From: Clostridiales bacterium
Lineage (GTDB): Bacteria > Bacillota > Clostridia > Christensenellales > Pumilibacteraceae
Length of the DNA stretch: 34,243 nt
Assembly (NCBI GenBank): GCA_022508465.1
Contig: JAFLVB010000009.1
Span: 1-34,243, forward strand
Direction: 5' to 3'
Each line of letters begins with the position of its first letter. The stretch's first letter is position 1. Positions 34,239 to 34,243 of this stretch are shown piece after piece. The position numbers and the translations under genes were made by a program. Below the pieces are notes generated by a model. The model was not told where the DNA came from, did not search any database, and saw nothing but the letters and a program-made list of their open reading frames with translations.

Positions 34239-34243
34239 ATAAA

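Overview
The window looks like chromosome from an uncultured, gut-type member of the Bacillota (Clostridia-like). The evidence is the Gram-positive style 16S 3' end, strong AGGAGG Shine-Dalgarno sites, consensus sigma-A promoters with 17-nt spacers, a four-cysteine L33, an L10 leader with an intrinsic attenuator, DUF5685 and DUF4363 family proteins, and an oxygen-sensitive indolepyruvate:ferredoxin oxidoreductase. A finer placement (for example near Christensenellales) is only a guess.

Layout. Positions 1-51 are the 3' end of a 16S rRNA gene, closed by its own intrinsic terminator (192-227) with no 23S following. A gene-poor stretch (228-789) carries three copies of a G/C-rich dispersed repeat and what looks like an inverted scrap of a 23S 3' end. 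Then come a zinc-ribbon/DUF805 membrane protein, an M3-family oligoendopeptidase with a small zinc-ribbon membrane protein, and the divergent iorAB operon on the minus strand. A lipoprotein, a SERCA-like Ca2+ P-type ATPase and a DUF421/DUF4363 membrane pair follow. A tightly packed run holds aspartate aminotransferase, trpS, DUF5685, an HPD-less J-like protein with a cysteine string, and two membrane proteins.

Positions 16253-19698 are the classic transcription/translation cluster rpmG-secE-nusG-rplK-rplA-rplJ-rplL. It has a probable L1 mRNA-binding site before rplK and an L10 leader before rplJ. In the L10 leader a 12-nt segment can pair either within the protein-binding fold or with the terminator, which would make a protein-dependent attenuator.

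Positions 19913-34170 look like one ~14-kb operon and are the most novel part. It encodes a giant (about 2893 aa) lipoprotein-like surface protein (InlB-type repeats, about 20 MBG/Ig-like repeats, C-terminal beta-helix-like domain), an ABC ATPase, a 12-TM ABC exporter permease, and a second secreted protein (1031 aa; Ig-like modules followed by a beta-helix-like region). The last three genes overlap by 4 nt at each junction, and one terminator closes the set. I read it as a dedicated cell-surface display or export cassette whose substrate is unknown. No CRISPR array, tRNA, integrase or insertion-sequence transposase was seen.
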